Notes: generated by a model not told the origin, from the sequence alone. A stretch of DNA of 64,000 nt from Stramonita haemastoma (GCA_030674155.1 CM060317.1:35658520-35722519); one strand, 5' to 3'; positions 1 through 13,245 are shown, numbered from the stretch's first letter. Translations and numbers: made by a program.

Positions 1-509
1 CCACAGTCTCATCCAGTCATTCAGCACCAGACAGACTTCCTTGACTCATACACTTTCACACTAACAGACATGACAGACAGACAGACAGGTAAAAAGACAT
101 GGCGCGTCTTGTCAACAGCTACAGTACAACTGTCCAGCTGACTTTGACCGAAACTCCTTTGACAGCAGCTTCACTCAATCATCACTCAAAGCTGGAATCA
201 TAAACATAAAAAAAACACCACCATTTTAAAATATTGCCTCGGGTAATCTGTGGAAATAATTGGGGCAGAAGGGGAGAAAACGGACATGGCATAAGTGATG
301 TCTCTGTCTTTAGTGTGTGATATATTTTAACACAGCCAAAATGCCAAAATAATGTTTGGGGGAGGTGGAGGGGGGGGGGGGCATTCTGATTGAAACCGAC
401 CACAAAATTATAAAATTTTGGGTCTTTTTTAAGGGAGGGGAAGAACTTTGCATCCCTGTTGGGATCTTTTTTTTCTTTTTCTGCTTTGTGTGCCTGGGTA
501 TGAGTACAT

Positions 510-510
<1 letters not shown>
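1..510. other. Non-coding
   Basis: GACA-like start and a G run near 368-381; nothing else seen. Confidence 0.6.

Positions 511-596
<86 letters not shown>
511..596. repeat. (GT)n microsatellite
   Basis: 43 perfect dinucleotides; no gene nearby. Confidence 0.97.
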
Positions 597-599
<3 letters not shown>

Positions 600-1875
600 C
601 GCGCGTGCGCAAGTTTGTGTGTGTCTGTATGTGTGTAAATGTATGATATACATGCATGCAAAATTTTTCGGGATTTTTTTTCTACTTTTAAGTTACTAGT
701 TTTCCTCTAAAGAATATCAGGCAATGATTATACTTTTTCCTGTATAATGGCTATTTCATACTTGAAAGTGTCAGTTAAAACACTTTTCCCTTTTTCAAAA
801 TAATGCTTTCAGAAATGTTCTGACCTCCAAACTGTATCATATTCTATCAATAATCTGAATTGTCTGTGGTATCATGAATTACACCTCTTTTTTACCCCCT
901 TGTTCCTAGATATCCTGGGGGGAAAATCCATGATTTATTATATTCTCATACTCTGTAGATGGGAAAAAAATCAACATGTCATTGACGCAACCTGAACATT
1001 TTCCATTACACATTTTTCATGGGAAATGTATTGAACAATTGAAATTTACATGAGCTACAATCAATGATTTACAGAATTCTGCTGCTTAGCTAACAACCAC
1101 GCTCAGTGACCTACCTGCATCTTCTTCATATTGTATTATCCCTCTGCAAGTTTTAACGAAAATGAAGCTAGTTCACTGAGGCAGTTCACTATAGGGTTAA
1201 ATATTACCTCCACCATTCTCCATCTTCATTTTCTTTATCAGCGCTCCTGCTGCATCATCTGAACTTGAAGCCTGAACACACAAATCATATTGATCACATC
1301 ACATTACATTATAATCATTACAATCTGTCAGCAACAGTTATGCACTATCAGAATTTTATGCATTTAATAATGACACTCGGTCCTGCCCCTTCCCCTCCCC
1401 TGCTTGTTAAAACATTTTACCCATCTGTAAGTGTAAGGTATTATATTTTTAAATCAAATAATAGCTACTTCCAATAGTAATTCTTTATATATAGTATTTA
1501 GATAATTAATGTCATCAGAATACTTTCCTGTAATATACTATATATATATTAATTATAGTATTATTTATCAATAATTAGTTCTCACTTGCCACCAACTTTA
1601 CTGTGTCATGGAATTACGAGTTTCATGTAAACTTGGGTTTGATGGTATTCTGTGAAGGGGCACTGTAGATTGTAGTACTGCCCTATAGTTTATACTGGTA
1701 GAAAAATTTTCATTTAGACGCTAAGGTGCAGATTGTATGCTGCATAATGCCCATTCTACTAGCCATAATTTGCCTACTTTTCAGTTTTCTACAATTTGTG
1801 TACAAAGGATGAATTCTAACATGTGCACAAGATGTTATATGTGCATATATATATATAATATATAATATAACATAC
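597..1875. other. AT-rich non-coding
   Basis: No gene, no clear mobile element; AT repeats near 1540-1560 and 1845-1870. Confidence 0.6.
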
Positions 1876-2813
1876 AGGGTTCGCGATAACTGGTAATTGT
1901 CAGTATTTTACCGATTGTAAACAGGGAATACCGAAAATTTTTGAAGCAGCCGGTACTGCGTACCAATTCTGTTTGCCTGTGACTGATTAGATTTCCGTCT
2001 TTAAAAAAAAGTCTGAAGTGACATTTTCTAACAGTCTGTCATGCGCCTGTGCTTACGCACCTACCCCTTACCAACCCTTCCAATGAACTCTTTGGCGAAA
2101 ACCTGTTAGCACGTAGAACAGCAAGCTTTACTATGAAAGAATAGAGCTTCGCACTCTTCTCGGCATGACAGTGACTTCCATTCACAATGAGTAAATGGGG
2201 CCTAGATTGATTTATTCTTATTCTTTTATACTTTTATATCGAGGATAATGGAATAAGCACTCCTGTGCTTTTTTACATCCAGTCCCCGTGTGTATACAGT
2301 TTTGTCAATGTCATCTGTTCCCACCGGCACACGATGGCCTGTTCTTACGAAAAGCAGAGTGTCTATGACTATGAATTTGCGCATTGTTTTGAGAGAGAAG
2401 AGTCGAAAACTAAACCTAAATTGAACGAAAAATATCTAGATGAGCGCTAAGCAAAGAAACAAGAAAGAAGAATACAAGTCACACAAATGATGTCATACAA
2501 AACAACAGACTGACAGTGACACAGACAGTGACACAGGTGCTAGAAAAAAATCCTATTTCCTGCGTGGCTTCGTGCTCAAGAAGCAAGTGGCAGCAGCACG
2601 GCAGTCAAAGTCTCTGGGATATTTGCGTTCAATTCAGATTTAGTTTTGCTGCCAACAATCCCCCCCTCCCCAACCCCCTCACTGAATAGTTTCGTTTTGT
2701 TCACAGTATGTACCGGATTTTATTTTCTGGGGACCAATTTGGGGGAGTTGGTCAAGATATCTCTGAAATGGCATCTCGCAGTACCGGTTTTAAAAAATCC
2801 TACCGCGAACCCT
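1876..2813 (+). mobile_element. Non-autonomous DNA element with inverted termini, copy 1
   Basis: Starts AGGGTTCGCGATAA and ends with the complement (TACCGCGAACCCT), and matches a second copy at 24871-25935 along its length. Several blocks with GGTACTGCGTACC- and TACCGG-like motifs sit near the ends. It contains a reversed fragment of SINE family A (about 2216-2365). No transposase ORF. Terminal CAGGG and a possible 8-bp duplication would suggest hAT, but the duplication is not convincing. Confidence 0.7.
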
Positions 2814-2959
2814 CTTTATATATAATCTAATACATAAATCTAACCTAAAGACACACTTATTTCAAACCTAAGATTTTTCTCCTGTCTCCATCTCTTATCT
2901 GTCCCTGCCTTCAACATTCTACCTGCCAAAGTGCATAACCTTTGCGCGCGCGCACACAC

Positions 2960-5900
2960 GTGTGTAACTCTGCCTAGGACGGTCCCAAGCCCGGCTGAAA
3001 AAGGAGGAGGGTTTGGCGTAGGGTTAGCTACCCCACCCTGTGAAAAAAACTCTAGCTACAGAAACGCCAAATAGCAATTTAACAGACATCGCGGACCTGG
3101 GGAGGGATGGACCTCCAGCAGGAAGGAGTATGAAGTCGGGCGGTGAAAGCCAGAATCATCTGGAAGCCGTCAGACCGAAGATCATCATCTCCACCAGGAC
3201 CACCACATCCATCGGTACATGGAACGTCAGGACCATGTACGAGACGGGGAAGACAGCGCAAGTAGCCGCAGAGATGAGGAAATTCAACCTCACCATCCTA
3301 GGAATCAGCGAAGTCAGATGGACTGGTTCCGGGCAGAAGCGACTGACTTCCGGGAGCTGCTGCTGTTCTCAGGGCACGAGCAGGAAGATGCTGCACACAC
3401 CCAGGGAGTCGCCCTGATGCTTTCCAAGCCAGCACAGGGAGCGCTCATCGGGTGGGAGGCACACGGACCAAGGATCATGACAGCCTCTTTCCGTACAAAG
3501 AAGAAGAGGATCAACAGGACATTATCCAGTGCTACGCCCCAACGAACGACAGCGAGGAGGAGGAGAAAGACGACTTTTATAACAGATTGCAGACCATCAT
3601 ACAAGACAGACCGAAGAGAAACATCATCATCGTAATGGGCGACTTCAATGCCAAGATAGGTAGTGACAACCAGGGATACGAGGAGATCATGGGGCGGCAT
3701 GGGCTAGGCGAGATGAACAACAACGGGGAGAGGTTCGCAGACCTGTGTGCCACAAGCAACCTGGTCATCGGAGGAAGTGTTTTCCCGCACAGAAGGATAC
3801 ACAAGGCAACTTGGGTGTCGCCAGACCTGTCAACGGAGAACCAGATCGACCACATCTGCATCGTGAAGAAGTTTCGCCGCTCCCTACAGGATGTACGCGT
3901 CAAGCGAGGAGCAGACGTCGCTTCAGATCACCATCTACTTGTTGCCCGATTGAAGCAGAAGCTGAAGAGAAATTGGACGGGGGGATCCAGTCAACGCCAG
4001 CGTTACAACACCACGGCGCTGAAGGACAACAGGAAGCAAGAAGAGTTCAAGGTCACTCTATCCAACAAGTTCCAAGTCCTAGGAGAGCTGCTTGAAGAGG
4101 AGACGATAGAAGAGAGGTGGCAGAGAGAAGAGACAGTGACCTCAACATGTCAGGAAGTACTGGGCCCCAAATCATTCACACACAAGGAATGGATTTCAGC
4201 AGCTACCCTAGAGAAAATAGAAGAAAGAAGAGAAAAGAAATTAGCCGTCAACAGAAGCAGGACACGATCAGCAAAAACAAAAGCCCAAGAGGAATACACA
4301 GAAGCAAATAGGGTTGTAAAGCGAAGCATTAAAGCAGATAAGCAAAACTACTTGGAGACATTGGCAAAAGAAGCAGAAGATGCAGCTCACCAGAACAGCA
4401 CCAAGGACCTGTACTTCATCATCAAGAAGTTATCAGGGAAGTTTGCCAAGCCAGAGAGACCAGTAAAAGACAAGAACGGAGGAGTAATAGCTGATGACGA
4501 AGGACAGAAGAACAGGTGGATTGAGCACTTCCAGGAGTTACTCAACAGACCAGCACCTACATACCCACCAGAGATACCGACAGCCGCAAGCGACCTGCCG
4601 ATCAAGTGTAGTGCTCCCACAAAGGAAGAGATCCGCAGCGCCATCAAGCAATTGAGGAATGGTAAGTCTGCAGGACCTGACAGCATCCCAGCAGAAGCCC
4701 TGAAAGCCGACGTCGAGACCAGTGTGGAGCTCCTCTACCCGTTCTTCGGCAAGATCTGGGAGGAAGAAGAAATACCAACAGAATGGAAAGAGGGTTACCT
4801 CATCAAACTCCCCAAGAAAGGCGACCTCAGTTCCTGCTCCAACTACAGAGGGATAACGCTGTTGTCCATCCCAGGAAAGGTGTTTAACCGCATCCTGCTG
4901 AATCGGATGAAGGACGCAGTAGACCCGCATCTCCGTGACCAACAAGCTGGCTTCCGAAAGGAAAGATCATGCACGGATCAGATTGCAACACTGCGCATCA
5001 TCCTGGAACAGTCCCTGGAATGGAATTCGCCACTATACATCAACTTCATAGACTATGAGAAGGCTTTTGACAGCGTTGACAGACAGACCCTCTGGAGGCT
5101 ACTGAGACACTATGGAGTGCCAGAGAAAATCACCAACATCATCAGGAAATCATATGAAGGAATGACCTGCAGAATAGTTCATGGCAGACAGCTCACCGAC
5201 GCCTTGAAGTAGATACCGGAGTAAGGCAAGGATGCTTACTATCTCCTTTCCTGTTCCTGCTGGCCATCGACTGGGTCATGAAAACCTCAGCGGACCAGAA
5301 ACGTAATGGCATCCAATGGACACCTGGAAACAGCTAGACGACCTTGACTTTGCGGATGACCTGGCCCTTTTCTCCCACACCCAGCAACAGATGCAGGAAA
5401 AGACCAACATCATTGTGGAGAACTCAGCTAAACTGGGCCTCAACATCAACAGAGGAAAGAGCAAGGTACTCAAGACAAATGCAGCCAATGCAACACCCAT
5501 CACAGTCAAAGGAGAAGTGCTGGAAGAGGTGGAAAGCTTCACATACCTCGGCAGCATCGTGGACACACAGGGAGGAACAGACACAGACGTCAGAACCCGC
5601 ATCGGTAAAGCAAGGGCAGCCTTCAAGCAGCTCAGAAACGTCTGGGGATCAAGCGACATCAGCATCGCCACCAAGACCAGGCTCTTCAACACCATCATCA
5701 AGCCAATACTAATGTATGGAGCAGAGACCTGGAGAAACACCATCACCACCATGAAGAAAATCCAGGTCTTCATCAACACCTGCCTCAGGAAGATCCTCAA
5801 GATACGCTGGCCAGACAAGATCAGTAATGAAGAATTATGGCAAAGAACCAGACAACAGCCTGTTGAGAAAGAAATCCTACAGAGACGTTGGCGATGGATA

Positions 5901-6300
5901 GGACACACTCTACGGAAACCTGTATCCAGCATCACAAGACAAGCTCTCACCTGGAATCCACAAGGGAAAAGAAAGAGAGGGCGGCCTAGAAATACCTGGC
6001 GCCGGGACCTGGATGCAGATGCGAAAAAGATGGGCAAACGTGGGGACAACTGGAACGCCTAGCCCCGAGCCGAGATGCCTGGAGACAGCTAGTTGGCGGC
6101 CTATGCCCCAGAAGGGACCACAGGCAGACATGACAGACATGACACACGTGTGTGGAGTGTGTGGGGCGTGTGCATGCGTGTGTGTGTATATTCAAATTTG
6201 CTAAAGCTATAAATGGTTATTGATTGTGTGTTGTATAGGTCGAATGCAAGCGCTTTGATTTGTTTTTACAAGATAGAGCGCTATATAAATTCCATGTATT
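2960..6300 (+). mobile_element. Nearly full-length non-LTR retrotransposon (RTE-like LINE)
   Basis: Contains an endonuclease and a reverse transcriptase on one strand, then a 3' UTR ending in the tail AGCGCTATATAAATTCCAT followed by ATT/AT-rich repeats. The 5' end is inferred from the start of recognisable sequence near 2960. The same 3' tail recurs at 29930-29995, 44160-44216 and 57672-57765, which I read as short 5'-truncated copies. RT motif FADD and an EN N-terminus fit RTE-type elements; the clade was not tested. Confidence 0.9.
3040..6061 (+). pseudogene. LINE endonuclease-reverse transcriptase ORF with four frameshifts
   Basis: Frame 1 (3040 to about 3350) carries the EN start GTWNVRTMYETGK and GISEVRW. 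Frame 3 (to about 3515) continues LLLFSGHEQED and LIGWEAHGPR. Frame 2 (to 5205) has CYAPTND, VMGDFNAKIG, the SDHHLL motif, then RT blocks GKSAGPDSIPAEAL, NYRGITLLS, QAGFRKERSC and FIDYEKAFDS. Frame 1 (5206 to about 5320) has GVRQGCLLSPF. Frame 3 (from 5316) has [17 protein letters not shown] and YGAETW, ending RGDNWNA and stop at 6061. Each switch is explained by one missing base, two of them in short G or C runs (near 3350 and 5322). No other stop interrupts the reading. Either a young copy with fresh damage, or assembly errors. Confidence 0.9.
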
Positions 6301-7394
6301 ATTCTTATTTTATATATATATATATATAATATATATATATATAAATATACAAGTGCACACAATGGGCCTTGGTTTTTAATTGAAATAACACTAAAACAGT
6401 AATTTCATCTTAAGTGCTTTTTAGAGAAGAATGGAGTCAAAACCACTGTTATTTTCACTGCAGACAGCTCTGCAAAGATTAAAACCTGGCCCCTCACAAA
6501 ACCCATTTCTTGAAACTGGCTGACGTTCTGGACAACAGACCGGTAGGCCTACTGTCACAGTGGGCCTAAACTAAACTCGCACAGTAGGCCTAACTAAATA
6601 GGCTAGGCTGAAGTAATACTGATACTGTGATAGTGATGCTGCCTTTTTGGTAAAGCCATTTTCAGTTGGGGATTTCCGCCTTCTGTTGTCCCAAAAAGTT
6701 ATTTTCATACAGACAAATGCCTAGGCCTAGGCCTACAGGCCTACATCTCGACTCGAACACTGTAGGCCCCTAGACCTAGAAGGCAGAAGGCATAGGCGCT
6801 GTCTGCAAACCAACTGCAGGCGTCTTCCAGTTGCGGGGGTTGGCAGACGCCTTGAGGTTAACAATATTTGCACTTTAAACAATTCTTGTTTGGGTTGCTC
6901 TAAACAATAGGTAAGGTATAATGTTGATTCCTAAAACATTTACAGTTAATCTGCTATGATACGTTTTTTGTTTATGCTGGTACAAAATAAACTACTCCCA
7001 CGTGTTCATTGGAGAAAGTAAATAAAATATTCAACATGGCGACCTCGAACTAGCCTTCACGGCTTCATACGTACTTCAAAGTCTGTGCCAGCCACAGGAA
7101 CTTTGATTTAAGAACTGTTAATGCACGTGCACACGTGAATTGATTTCAGTTTCGTCATCTACTTTAAGTGTCAAATTACCTCCTCAGACGCTAAGCCATT
7201 CGATGCAGGCCTTACTCTGGCCTTAAATGCGTCCAGTTGCGCCTCGATAGACTCCATCATGCCAATATATCCTGCTCGGCTAATGTAAAAGTAGGATCAA
7301 AACCGAAAAGCTCTAGGCATAAGCCTAGGCCAAAGTTGAGTATCTTTGGCCTAAGCCTATTAGGCCTATGCCTATTTTTTTTTTTGTATTACTA
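6301..7394. other. Intergenic, rich in TAGGCC motifs
   Basis: AT run at 6307-6343, then many TAGGCC/GGCCTA words (6540-6600, 6720-6790, 7310-7375). No ORF of note. Confidence 0.6.
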
Positions 7395-7728
7395 TTCTTT
7401 TATATCGAAGATACTGGCATAAGCACTCATGTGCTTTTCTACATTCAGTCCCCGTGTGTATGCAGTTTTGTCAATCTTGTCATCTGTTCCCACCGGCGCA
7501 CAATTAATGGCCTACTCTTACGAAAAGAGGAACATGATTTAGGCCAACATGTGCAAGATGTTCTGCGTGCGTTTGCACACGGGGCATCGGTTTCATCCGT
7601 AGGACTTTTGGGGAGAGTGGAGTCAGCATTGATGTTAATTTCAGGGGGAAAACCCCCTCGAACGGGAATCAAACCCGGGTCGTCAAATTGCGAGCGCAAT
7701 GTTCAAACCACTAGGCTATCCTGTCCCC
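7395..7728 (-). mobile_element. SINE family A, near-complete copy
   Basis: Tail-to-head on the + strand: TTCTTTTATATCGAAGATAC to the head ending CCACTAGGCTATCCTG. The B-box complement AATCAAACCCGGG is at 7668. Moderately diverged. Confidence 0.88.
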
Positions 7729-7904
7729 AATCATTTAGGCCTAGGCCTCGGCTAGTGCCAGGTCTAACTACTGGTTTATCTCTCAATCGGTTTGAGTAAT
7801 GGTTTGATGTTTTGTTTTGTTTGTATAAATTGTGGCATGATCTTTCCAAACATACCAAAAAAAGTAGTCTTTCCTGTCATGAACACTGCAAGGGTAGGCT
7901 CAAT

Positions 7905-8130
7905 TTGGCATGGATGTGTTTTTTGTTGTTTTGTTTTGTTTTTGCTGTTTTTTGTTCGTTTTTGTTTTGTTTTTAAGGGGGGTTGGGGGGGTTATTGTTG
8001 TTGCTTGTTTATTTTGTTTGGTTTTTTTTTGGTTTGTTTTGTTGTTGGTTGTTGGTTTGGTTAGTTGGGGTTTTTTTTGTTGTTGTTTTGTTTTTTGTTG
8101 GGTTTTTTTTCTTGGTGGGGGGGGGGGGGG
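7905..8130 (+). repeat. G/T-only low-complexity tract
   Basis: TTTTG- and TTG-type repeats with G runs, almost no A or C on this strand. Apparent ORFs here (V/F/G-rich) are by-products. Confidence 0.85.
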
Positions 8131-8140
8131 GAGGGCAGAA

Positions 8141-8443
8141 TGATGGAAAAAGCACTCGTATGTTTTTTTCAGTCTTCATGTGTATACATACAGTTTTGTA
8201 AATTCAGTCATCCGTTCCAACCGTACCGCACGGAAAAGCGGAACAGGTTTTAACATGTGTGCAAGATGTTCTGCATGTGTTCGCACGCGAAACCTCAGTT
8301 TATAGTCTCAGCCGAAGGACTTTTGGGGGAAGTGGAGTCGGCACTGATGCCAACTCCAGAGGAAAAATCCTCTTGAACGAAATACGAATTCGGGTCAGCA
8401 GATTAGGAATGCATCACTTTAACCACCCTGCTATCCCGTCCCC
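8141..8443 (-). mobile_element. SINE family A, diverged copy
   Basis: Body blocks GCAAGATGTTCTGCATGTG and CGAAGGACTTTTGGGG are recognisable, as is the head end CTGCTATCCCGTCCCC. The 3' tail is short. Confidence 0.85.
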
Positions 8444-8613
8444 TGTCTCCCGTGTAGATGCCTATAGGCCTAGGCTTAGATATTGTTCTTACGTGTAGGC
8501 CGCTTTGTCTTTTTTCCCCAAAAATATTTGTTCAGAAAGTAAAGAGCTGTAGTATCATCATTTTTTTCTAACTTTCAGGTGTGTGTGTCATTATCATTAT
8601 CTCATTATTATTT

Positions 8614-8934
8614 ACTCTTTTATTTTGAGGATAATGGAATAAGCACTCTTGTGCTTTTTTTTTACAACCAGTCCCCGTGTTTATGCACTTTTTTTGTAAA
8701 TCTTGCTATCTGTTCCCAACGGCACACAATGGCCTACTCTTACGAAAAGCAGAACAGGATTTAACGTGTGTGAAAGATGTTCTGCATGTGTTCGCACATG
8801 GGGCCTGGTTTATAGTTCTTGTGGGGAGTGGGGAGTCAGCACTGATGTTAACTCTGAGGTAAAAATCCCCGCAAACAGAATCAAACCAGGTTGTCAAATT
8901 GCAAGCACAATGTTCTGACCACTAGGCTATCCCC
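8614..8934 (-). mobile_element. SINE family A, near-complete copy
   Basis: Starts TTTTATTTTGAGGATAATGG and ends CCACTAGGCTATCCCC. Third copy in the same orientation within 1.6 kb. Confidence 0.88.
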
Positions 8935-8936
8935 TG

Positions 8937-8968
<32 letters not shown>

Positions 8969-9106
8969 GATGGAGGAGGGGTCTTGCTTTAAGTCTATGT
9001 GACCACATGTTCTGATCCCATGCCATTCTGACCACGTGGGGCTGGGGCCATGATTTTCAATATAACCACAGACAAAAAGACCTGGTATTGTCATATTTTG
9101 TCATAC

Positions 9107-9929
<823 letters not shown>

Positions 9930-9930
<1 letters not shown>

Positions 9931-10280
9931 GGTTCTGGGAGATCCTCTTCAGCCTGGCCCATGTCATTTAGCTGAGATCCTCTTCAGCTCAACCCACAAG
10001 CCATCGTGTGCCGGTAGGGATGACAAAATTATATTTTAAAAAATCCAGCATGCACACAGGTGTTGTGTTTAGACCCATCCCTGAGGGGGAAAAAAAATAA
10101 TGGGTAGGCACTGTACTTGTGGCAAGCCTCTGCATAAAGTGGTATAAAATAAAATAAAAATTAAAAAATAAAATAAAACATCATTCAGCTGCCTTCTCTT
10201 CTGGCTGAGATCCTCTTCAGCCTGAGATCCTCTTCTGCTCCACCCACATCCCATGTCATTCTGGCTGCCTTGGTCAAAAT
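9930..10280 (+). repeat. Duplicated block with GAGATCCTCTTC
   Basis: CTGAGATCCTCTTCAGC with CCCATGTCATT occurs two or three times (9938-9990, 10203-10262), around a SINE-A fragment. Confidence 0.65.
9994..10060 (+). mobile_element. SINE family A fragment
   Basis: GCCATCGTGTGCCGGTAGGG and a few following bases match the body. The flanks carry the GAGATCCTCTTCAGC repeat also seen before the next SINE. Confidence 0.5.
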
Positions 10281-10281
10281 G

Positions 10282-10551
10282 CAAAAGTCCGTCGGATGAG
10301 ACTTTAAAACCGAGGCCCCGTGTGCGAACGCACGCAGAACATCTTGTGCACACGTTAAATCCTGTTCCGCTTTTTCGTAAGAGTAGGCCATCGTGTGCCG
10401 GTGGGAACAGATGACAATATTTACAAAACTGCATACACACGACTGGATGAAAAAAAGCACATGATTGCTTATTCTGTTATCCTCGATATAAAAGAATAAA
10501 TAAATAAAAATAAATAAATAAATAAATGAATAAATAAATAAATGCTTCTAT
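10282..10551 (+). mobile_element. SINE family A, headless copy with long (AAAT)n tail
   Basis: Body from AAAAGTCCGTCGGATGAG to TCCTCGATATAAAAGAATAA and a TAAA-type repeat. The tRNA head is replaced by a different sequence that repeats GAGATCCTCTTC (9930-10250). Confidence 0.85.
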
Positions 10552-10930
10552 GCTTTCTTTGCTTCAATGCTGATATGCTTCTGCTCTGAACTTCTGCACT
10601 AGGTCTGTTTTGGTTGACTTATTTTCCCCTTCCCTTGTGGGTTCTAGTCAAGGGCGACTTTGTTGCAGGCTTGCAGAGCAAGCTTGCAGAACGTATGGCT
10701 GATTCATCCCCATTTAGAAGAGTTGTTGGTGCACTAGAATCCATCCTCATTTAGAAGGCTTCCTGAAGGTTTTCCCCAGCTCCCATCATAGACTTTACCA
10801 GAGAGGACTCTTCCCCAACCATGTATTGTTTGGAGATATTGTTGTGGTTTCTGTAACATACTTTTTTTTTTTTTTTTTAAGTAAATGGGTTATTAGCCCA
10901 AAGCACAACCCCCGACCTGGAGGACCAGGG
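10552..10930. other. Intergenic, nothing identified
   Basis: Contains a T run near 10861-10878; no gene seen. Confidence 0.5.
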
Positions 10931-11480
10931 TGCATCCTTTGTCTGGTTCCTACCCCAGAGACCTGTTGAGCATCGTTGAACCTGCCAGAGGCCGAGGCCC
11001 TGCCTACATAGCTCAGGGGATCAAACAGAACAGGCAAGCCATCTCACCAGGTCAAGGTAGACCCGCCCACATAGTTCTGGGATCAAACAGAGCACGCAAG
11101 CAATCCCCACCACATCAAAGTAGGCCCACCCCCATCCCCTCCCTTAGCCAATGAAGAAAGTTTTGTTTGTTTGTTTTAGTCGAATTATAGTCCTTTCCAG
11201 ATTTCTCCGATATCAGGACTAGTCAGAAGCCAGAAAGTCGGAGATCCCACACATCGGCAAGTTCTCCCACTTCAGCACCTCGGACCACCCCAAAAATGTT
11301 ACAATTCTAGAAGATTCATAAACAAACAAATGAAGAAAGACATGTGAACCACCCATTTATCCCCAAGATGGAAAGAGAAAGGAAGGTAGGCCCCGCCCAC
11401 ATAGTTCTGGGATCAAACAGAGCAGTAAGCCATCCCACCACGTCAAGGTAGGCTCCGCCCACATTGCTCTGGTGATCAAA
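10930..11480 (+). repeat. Imperfect tandem units of about 65 bp
   Basis: CCCGCCCACATAGTTCTGGG, ATCAAACAGAGCA and a CAAGCCATCYCACCA-like block recur near 10995, 11065, 11395 and 11455. Confidence 0.75.
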
Positions 11481-11499
11481 TCAAATCAAATCAAATTCT

Positions 11500-11560
11500 T
11501 TCATTCAGGATAACGAATAAGCACTTGCCTGCTTTTTTACATCCAGTTCCCGCCCTTATC
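11500..11560 (-). mobile_element. SINE family A 3' fragment
   Basis: AGGATAACGAATAAGCAC and TTTTTTACATCCAGTTCCC match the reversed tail. Confidence 0.6.
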
Positions 11561-11629
11561 AGGGATTAAATCTAGATTTAAAAAAATTCCTTGAACTAAG
11601 CAACAACAACAAAAGTAACAGTAACTCAG

Positions 11630-11905
11630 AGCAGAGATTTTTCCCCAGGAGTTAACATCAGTGGAGACTCGACTCCCCCCAAAAGTCCTTGTGGAAACGC
11701 ATGCAGAACATCTTGGTACAGGTTAAACCCTTTCCACTTTTTGTAAAAGTAGGCCATCATGTGCCGGTGAGAACAGATGACAAAAATTCCAAAACTGCTT
11801 ACACACAGGACTGGATGTAAAAAAAAAAAAAAAAAAAGCCCATAAGTGTTTTTTCCATTATCCTTGACATAAAAGAATGAATGAATAAATAAAATAAGTA
11901 CATTT
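11630..11905 (+). mobile_element. SINE family A, headless diverged copy
   Basis: CAGGAGTTAACATCAGTGG, CATGCAGAACATCTTGG and GCCATCATGTGCCGGTG, ending TATCCTTGACATAAAAGAAT and an AAAT tail. There is a run of 18 A inside. Confidence 0.8.
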
Positions 11906-12232
11906 ACAGTAAAAGACAGTGGGTTAAGGAGATTTGTTTGACACCTGCTTGAAAGTAGTTACCCGTGAAGTGGGTAGATGGGCAAAGCCATTCTGTAGAG
12001 GAATAATTCTTCTTCTCTCATTGCTTTACACCTTCAAATGTATCTGGGAAAAGTAATGGCATGTCCTTTCCAGCTCCTCTCGTGGGCCATACAACTTGGT
12101 CTGTAGGGTTATCTCCTTAGGCCACACCCTCTTCCTCAGATCACTGAATAGTATGCACCTCTGAAAGATGTGCTCGCCTGTCTTGTTTTCTTTATCACAG
12201 GCACACAGGGGAGAAGGAGCAAGTTTCAGCTT

Positions 12233-12596
12233 ATTTATTTTTATTTATTTATTCTTTTATATCGAGGATAACAGAATAAGCAATCATATGCTTTTTTTCA
12301 TCCGGTCCCCCGTGTGTATGCAGTTTTGTAAATCATGTCATCTGTTCCCACCGGTACACGATGGCCTACTCTTACGAAAAGCGGAACAGGATTTAACGTG
12401 TGCGCAAGATGTTGTGCGTGCGTTCGCAACGGGCCTCGGTTAAAGGGCCTCGGTTTAAAGTCTCATCCGAAGGACTTTTGGGGAGAGTGGAGTCAGCACT
12501 GATGTTAACTCCAGGAAGAAAATTTCCTCCACCGACTCGAACCCGGGTCGTCAAATTGCCAGCGCAATGTTCTGACCACTAGGCTATCCGCCCCCC
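12233..12596 (-). mobile_element. SINE family A, complete copy
   Basis: Tail (TTTA)n and TATATCGAGGATAAC to head CTGACCACTAGGCTATCCG. It holds a short duplication, GGGCCTCGGTTAAA, within the body near 12433-12460. Confidence 0.88.
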
Positions 12597-12954
12597 TGTC
12601 TTAGTGTACATATGGTGATTTAGTCTGTTGTACCCCAGTGCCGAGTCTTAGAATTATGACTTGATCTTGTCTTTAAGATGGTGGTAGTCCTTTTCTGTTC
12701 TAGGCGGGGCCATTGATTTGATGATTGGAGGGATAATTAGGATGGCTTTAAATTTTTTTTTATTAAGTATGGGTCTTATACAGCCCCAAAAGCCCACCCA
12801 GTCTTGACAAAATGACAAACCATTTTTTTCCCCTTGTGGGGATGCAGGGGGCCTATCAGAACAAAATTAATGTCAGTACAAACAACATCCCCACCTGGAA
12901 ATTCTGTTTTATCCTTTTCTTGTGTTTCTGCATTGTTCCTATACCTATCCCATC

Positions 12955-13245
12955 ATACTCTTCCCCTAACCTGAACCTCCCATCTACTCTCCGACCACCT
13001 AACCTCTCCTCCCGACACCTACCCTACCATACTACTCTCCACAGCTACCCCCATCATACTCTTCCCCCCTAAACCTCCTCCCTCCCGACACCTACCCCTA
13101 CCATACTACTCTCCACAGCTACCCCCATCATACTCTTCCCCCCTAAACCTCCTCCCTCCCGACACCTACCCCTACCATACTACTCTCCACAGCTACCCCC
13201 ATCATACTCTTCCCTCGAAAACTCCTCCCCATTCTCTAGGCCTAC
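12955..13245 (+). repeat. 74-bp pyrimidine-rich tandem array
   Basis: Units such as CCTCCTCCCTCCCGACACC to CATCATACTCTTCCCCCC with period 74 (13074 to 13148), about 3.5 copies. Confidence 0.9.

Noticed and set aside
182..699. ORFs of Thr-His or Cys-Val repeats over the GT tract (and the same at 9.1, 21, 22.5, 26.3, 51.9, 57.4, 58.8 and 61.7 kb)
   Set aside because: Dinucleotide repeats without stop codons in any frame; no flanking coding sequence.
3219..3635. Separate small proteins in the LINE region (both strands)
   Set aside because: Shadow frames or frameshift pieces of one LINE ORF.
6541..6800. Interstitial telomere repeat
   Set aside because: The words are TAGGCC, not TTAGGG, and not in tandem.
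7792..8253. Hydrophobic V/F/G-rich ORFs that look like membrane segments
   Set aside because: G/T-only low-complexity DNA; no partner exons.
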